Source of the DNA: Plazaster borealis
Lineage: Eukaryota; Echinodermata; Asteroidea; Forcipulatida; Labidiasteridae
DNA: 64,000 nt
Direction: 5' to 3'
NCBI GenBank assembly: GCA_021014325.1
Contig: CM037472.1
Location: 26,397,063 to 26,461,062, forward strand
A program made the position numbers and the translations under genes. Positions 59,871 to 64,000 of this stretch are shown here, in pieces (within the stretch, counting starts at the first letter, position 1; each line of letters opens with the position of its first letter). Below the pieces are notes generated by a model. That model saw only the letters and a list, made by a program, of their open reading frames with translations, did not search any database and was not told the DNA's origin.

Positions 59871-60716
59871 GGTGTGAAGTGACCTAGGATAGGGGGACAT
59901 TGAGGATTGAGGTCACCTATAGGGAAGTAGCTTCGGGAGTAAGGGTAATGTTAAAGATAATTAATGCTAGTCGGTGATAATTTGGAAAAGAAGAAGTGTG
60001 CCAAGCTTTGTGGTAAACTGCCTCACATGACCTTTGGACAATGCACACAAATATGCATACAATGGTATTTGACAAAAGGCATTGTTTTTTCAGAAAGTAC
60101 CCAAATGCCATAAATAGAATTGAATTGGGGCTTGACATTGTTTTGTTTTAGTGTAAACTTGTACCTCAATCCCACTTGTTTCAACAACTTTTTAAAAAAA
60201 CCATCAAAACCTGATATTTTATTCCTTTTTTATTAAAATATTTACAGTATGATATACTCATAGAATATAAGAATATTTTTACTAATATAGTAAATGAAAA
60301 TGTACATATCACATCACTGAAGATAAAAATAAAACTAAAGAAATTATAAACAATATTTTGTTCCCTGTTGAATTGATGTATGAGGAAACTCAGAATTGTC
60401 AATGATTTTAAATTGTAATGTTTGTTTGTTGTCAAATTTGTCTTTCACTTGCCCTCCCTTCCCAGTTTTTTTATTTTAATGACAAAAAAATTGTTTTTGT
60501 AGTGTTTTCAAGTCATTTTCTATGACCCACCCATACATTTTCGGCATTGAAAAAAAAAATCTGAATTTTTAAATTGATAAAATGGATATTGATAGATAGA
60601 TATTGATAATTTTTAATGACCAAAGATACTTACATCAATCTAATATCGACAGGAATTGTCTGGGGTTAAGAGACAAAGGTTACACATTTATTAGAGGCAA
60701 GAAAGATCTTGAGGGT
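59871..60716. other. Non-coding stretch
   Basis: AT-rich, with no gene seen between the minisatellite and the next MITE. Confidence 0.4.
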
Positions 60717-61066
60717 CTAAAGGGTCTGTATATGTTTGGTAGTTGGAACCCATTGTTCGTTTCAATCCTATATAGTTGTAGATATATACCATGAAAATTT
60801 CATTTCAAAAGCTGGTAGCGTTTTTGAGATATTGCCGAAAATCTGGAGGGGTTATGTCCACGCAGGAAGAATAATCTGCAAGTGGAATACACAATCTGAA
60901 TTCTCAGATTCAAATTTTTGGGGGATAAAAAGTGATATCTTTTTCCATAACCTTGGTACTTCGAAGTGAAAAGTTTCTTAAAATGCATTATACTATCCGA
61001 AGCTGCTGTAAGTTTTTATTGCCATTAATTTTCAGAGTCATTACCAAACATATACAGACCCTTTAA
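60717..61066 (+). mobile_element. MITE family B copy
   Basis: CTAA-AGGGTCTGTATATGTTTGG ... CCAAACATATACAGACCCT-TTAA, a perfect inverted repeat although its sequence differs from the family B standard at several paired positions. The body matches 4717 (GATATTGCCGAAAATCTGGA). The central stem is reduced to CTGAATTCTCAG. Confidence 0.85.
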
Positions 61067-61079
61067 ATATGACCAATGA

Positions 61080-61186
61080 CCGATAGAGTTTCACAGGTTT
61101 GTTATTTCATGTACATGTATAGGTTGGGACACACAAAGTGCGGATACTGGTCTTTTACAATAACTAATGTCGCCCACTTGCTTTAA
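61080..61186 (+). mobile_element. Right-end fragment of a family A-prime MITE
   Basis: TTTCACAGGTTTGTTATTTC and GCGGATACTGGTCTTTTACA, ending GCCCACTTGC-TTTAAA, match the right third of 12743 and 41590. The left part is missing. Confidence 0.65.
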
Positions 61187-61420
61187 ATAGTTTTCTTGGT
61201 ATTTTGTTATTATCTTTTTCCTCCTTTTCATTTGTAATTTTTTTTTTTTTTAAGCTGTAGCAAGTTTTTACAAAATTTCCAGCTAAAAAACCTGTAGATT
61301 CAAGTTTACTTTCTTCAGCAACATAAATAGTTTTAAAAAACTGTTAAAATTCACACACTACACAAACAACTATGAAATAATATTTCTTATCACCAAATGC
61401 CAAATTGCACTTCTTAGTTA

Positions 61421-62378
61421 TTAAGATAAGACTATGGAGCCTCGATTGCAACTTGGTACATCGGCTTCTCTCTGCAACATCTCCTTCCCTACACTGGACA
61501 GGATTAAATCTGTCGCGACCGAAACGTCCTCAACTACAAAATGGGCATCCTGCTCGAGGGCCTTTTGATCCGCTATGCCAGTCAAGACACCTGAACAGAG
61601 AAACAAAAATATTTGATTGTCAGTGGACCAAACCAGTCCAAGAGAATGAATGGCATTGGTTAGAAATTAAATCATTCTCCATTTCAAACCAAATAAATGA
61701 CCATTCGAGTAAAAAGGCAAAGACCATTTCTTCAGCCAATTTTTGTATGTGGGAATGGTGACGTTTTCTTCAATAGGCCTACACATTACGTGAGTACAAT
61801 TACAAAAGTAAATATTTTGTCAAAGACTCCCCATGAGATAAATTTGCTTACCTATAGAGCAGCCAAGTTGAGCATTTATCCCAAGTCTGACATCACAAGG
61901 GGAATCCCCAACCATGACTGCATTCTCCGGCTGAACACCAAGCTGGGCGCATATCATGAAAGCAGAAAGTGGGTGTGGCTTAGCAATCGCCCAATCATCA
62001 TCACCACATACCATGGTGTCAACCAGCTTGGACACGCCCAGCTGTTGAAGATTATTAAGAGTTGCTTCTCTACTATCGGATGTGTTTACAGCAATCTGGA
62101 AGCCACTTTGTTTGAGTCTCTGGAACATGCTGGTGATATCTCCAATTGGCTTGATCCCACCAAACCTTACGCCAGCCTCCTCCAAGCATTCTCTGACAAC
62201 TTTATCCGCTTCACATGGAGACATCCCTTCTTCTTGGAGAACTTCAGACAGACAATCCTGGACCATTTCAAGAGTGCCTTCGCCTAGGACTCCTGGTAGA
62301 ATTCTTCCAGCTTCATCATCAAATCCTAGTTTTGTAAAGGCTTCGCCAGATATGATTAAGTCTGTTCTGCTCGTCATG
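61421..62378 (-). CDS. HAD-superfamily phosphatase, last two exons (5' exon outside window)
   Basis: Exon n-1 is 62378-61852, after acceptor TTTTTCCCTCTCCAG and ending ATA G|GTAAGC. Exon n is 61590-61421, after TTTCTCTGTTCAG, ending at a stop. The join is in phase and gives about 231 residues from the first Met. HAD motifs are visible: II in IAVNTSDSREAT (Thr99/Ser100), III Lys133 in AKPHP, IV in MVGDSPCDVRLG (Asp158, Asp162). After the splice, SIGVLTGIADQKALEQDAHF and VVEDVSVATDLIL form the usual C-terminal strand and helix. Residues 1-80 look like the helical C1 cap of phosphoglycolate-phosphatase-type (Gph) enzymes. The nucleophile motif I (DxDGT) is missing, and no matching exon was found between 62379 and 64000, so it must lie further right. 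The ATG at 62377 follows the acceptor by one base and is probably internal. The substrate cannot be predicted. Confidence 0.88.
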
Positions 62379-62379
62379 C

Positions 62380-62728
62380 TGGAGAGGGAAAAAAAGTTTG
62401 GTCTTGAACTTTACTTTTGAACTAGATGGACTTGGGGTTGACAGGGCACTGTAACCAAAAAGTATGATGAATTATGCCAGGTAAGCATTTTGTTTTTCAA
62501 GACTCTTTAGTATTCAATTCAGTGGACAACCTGAGATTCCACAGACGGTTGCATAGCTTGCAATGGGGCATTTCCTGATGTGAAAGGCGTCTCTACAAGA
62601 AAACTGATTACTTCCAGAAATTTTCAAGAGCGAGGATTCAGGAGTGCCAGTTTTTTAATATATTATATTGCAAGCCTGGTACTAAGTTCTTCGAAGGGCA
62701 AGGCTGTTTTTCATTGATAAAGGGCCCT
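62380..62728 (-). other. Upstream intron of the HAD gene
   Basis: Unique sequence directly upstream of the acceptor at 62379. No exon with DxDGT was seen on the - strand here or up to the window end. The intron therefore appears to be at least 1.6 kb and includes the family A MITEs below. Confidence 0.55.
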
Positions 62729-63099
62729 TTAAAGGTATCGTACACGTTTGGTAATTACTCAAAACAAATATTAGCATAACAACTTACTTGGTAACAAGCA
62801 ACAGAGAGCTGTTGATAGTATAAAACATTGTAGGAAACGACTCTCTCTGAAGTAACGTATGTTTTGAGAAAGAGGTAATTTCTCACTAAAATAATAACAA
62901 CTTCTTGCAAGAAGTTTTTATTCCTATATGAAAGCACACAAATTTGTACAAGGGTGTTTTTTCTTCCATCATTTTCTTGCAACTTCGATGACCAATTGAG
63001 CCCAAATTTTCACAGGCTTGTTATTTTATGCATATGTTGGGATACACCAAGTGAGAACACTGGTCTTTGACAATTACCAAACGTGTACGATACCTTTAA
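62729..63099 (+). mobile_element. MITE family A copy (first of a head-to-tail pair)
   Basis: TTAA-AGGTATCGTACACGTTTGG ... CGTGTACGATACCT-TTAA, a perfect inverted repeat. The centre CAACTTCTTGCAAGAAGTTT has one arm mismatch. The right TTAA is shared with the next copy. Confidence 0.9.
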
Positions 63100-63471
63100 A
63101 GGCACTGTACACATTTGGTAATTACTCAAAATATATATTAGCATAAACACTGACTTGGTAACGAGCAACAGAGAGCTGTTGATAGTTTAAAACATTGTGA
63201 GAAACGACTCCCTCTATAGTAACATAGTTTTTGAGAAAGAAGTAATTTCTCACTAAAATAATATAAGACTTCTTGCAAGAAGCCTTTTATTCCTATCTGA
63301 AAGCACACAAATTTGTACAACAAAGGTGTTTTTTCTTTCATCATTTTCTTGCAACTTCGATGACCAATTGAGCCCAAATTTTCACAGGCTTGTTATTTTA
63401 TGCATATGTTGGGATACACCAAATGAGAACACTGTTTTTTGACAATTACCAAACGTGTACGATGCCTTTCA
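63096..63471 (+). mobile_element. MITE family A copy (second of a head-to-tail pair)
   Basis: TTAA-AGGCACTGTACACATTTGG ... CGTGTACGATGCCT-TTCA. The centre is AGACTTCTTGCAAGAAGCCT. Same orientation as the preceding copy; the body differs by scattered substitutions, so it is not a fresh tandem duplication. Confidence 0.9.
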
Positions 63472-63888
63472 TGATTAATATCATTTATACTACATTCAAT
63501 CTTTTAGCAAGACAGTGAAAATATTTATGAAAAGGAAGTAACTTTGAATAAGTAAATAATTGATATCACTAATTGGTACTGAGGCAGCATCATCTGAGTA
63601 ATTCAATACAAAAAACAAAACCCTGATAACAAATGGACAGAAAGTTTTGTATTAATATTTCATCAAGCCATACAATCAGTAAAGACATTGAATGATTAAT
63701 AGCTAGACTCCAAACACATGGTCCCTGCACTGTGTGGCTTCATGGTTAAATGGCCCAAAGGTGGAGAACCTGGCCCCACCATCCACCCCAGGACCATGGA
63801 TAATGATGTGTCACCATGGAAACAGGGACGTCATTAGCGAAGCAACGCTAAAGCGAAAACGAAACAGGAAGTAGAGTGAACTAATATG
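63472..63888. other. Non-coding stretch
   Basis: No exon recognised on either strand. Confidence 0.4.
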
Positions 63889-64000
63889 GAAAGCACACAA
63901 ATTTGTACAACAAAGGTGTTTTTTCTTTCATCATTTTCTTGCAACTTCGATGACCAATTGAGCCCAAATTTTCACAGGCTTGTTATTTTATGCATATGTT
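63889..64000 (+). mobile_element. Right-half fragment of a family A MITE, running off the window
   Basis: Starts abruptly at GAAAGCACACAAATTTG, a point just right of the family's central palindrome, and is identical or nearly so to 63299-63410. The left half is absent, so breakage occurred close to the palindrome. Confidence 0.8.

Noticed and set aside
61697..62287. 196-residue + strand frame
   Set aside because: Antisense to the HAD phosphatase exon, which has motifs II-IV on the - strand.
1..64000. CRISPR arrays, operons, phage or bacterial genes, rRNA genes
   Set aside because: None seen; gene structure and repeats are those of an animal nuclear genome.

Overview
This window looks like intron- and transposon-rich nuclear DNA from a marine deuterostome invertebrate, most likely an echinoderm. 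The evidence is an AT-rich base composition, long gene-poor stretches, GT-AG introns, a vertebrate-type telomere word (TTAGGG) in dispersed elements, many small inverted-repeat transposons (MITEs), and frequent use of the palindromic word GTAGGCCTAC. The species is inferred, not proven. There is no operon-like packing, phage, CRISPR array or bacterial gene.

Three protein-coding genes can be supported. (1) A von Hippel-Lindau (VHL) tumour-suppressor orthologue lies on the + strand at 56362-57537. It has two exons and a predicted 163-residue product. Its intron sits at the same codon and phase as intron 2 of human VHL, and human intron 1 is absent. (2) A HAD-superfamily phosphatase lies on the - strand at 62378-61421, with the last two exons visible. 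It carries motifs II, III and IV, while the motif I exon lies beyond the right edge. (3) The first coding exon of a secreted or membrane leucine-rich-repeat protein lies on the - strand at 46041-45734. It has a signal peptide and a cysteine-rich LRR N-terminal cap, and ends at a phase-2 splice donor inside a Leu codon. VHL and the HAD gene are convergent, separated by a minisatellite and several MITEs.

The rest is mostly repeats. Region 1-10 kb: non-coding with copies of MITE families A, B and E. Region 10-15 kb: a MITE with an internal telomeric array (T), a small MITE with TGACGTCA in both ends, family D, two family A-type elements joined through one TTAA, and a 145-bp tandem repeat. Region 17-28 kb: a 168-bp tandem repeat, families C, E and A, and simple repeats. 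Region 33-38 kb: two family D elements and one B. Region 41-51 kb: an A-type element, the LRR exon, a second telomeric MITE and a duplicated D element. Region 52.5-55.4 kb: a 2.4-kb transposon with about 215-bp terminal inverted repeats and an 8-bp target duplication, sitting inside a family B MITE and itself carrying a nested element. Region 55.4-64 kb: VHL, the minisatellite (itself holding an inserted element with a perfect 9-bp target duplication), the HAD gene and a head-to-tail series of family A MITEs.

The genes do not form an obvious pathway. The most unusual material is in the repeats: telomere-carrying foldback elements, TTAA-flanked MITE families whose central palindromes differ but keep their base pairing, and nested insertions with readable target duplications.
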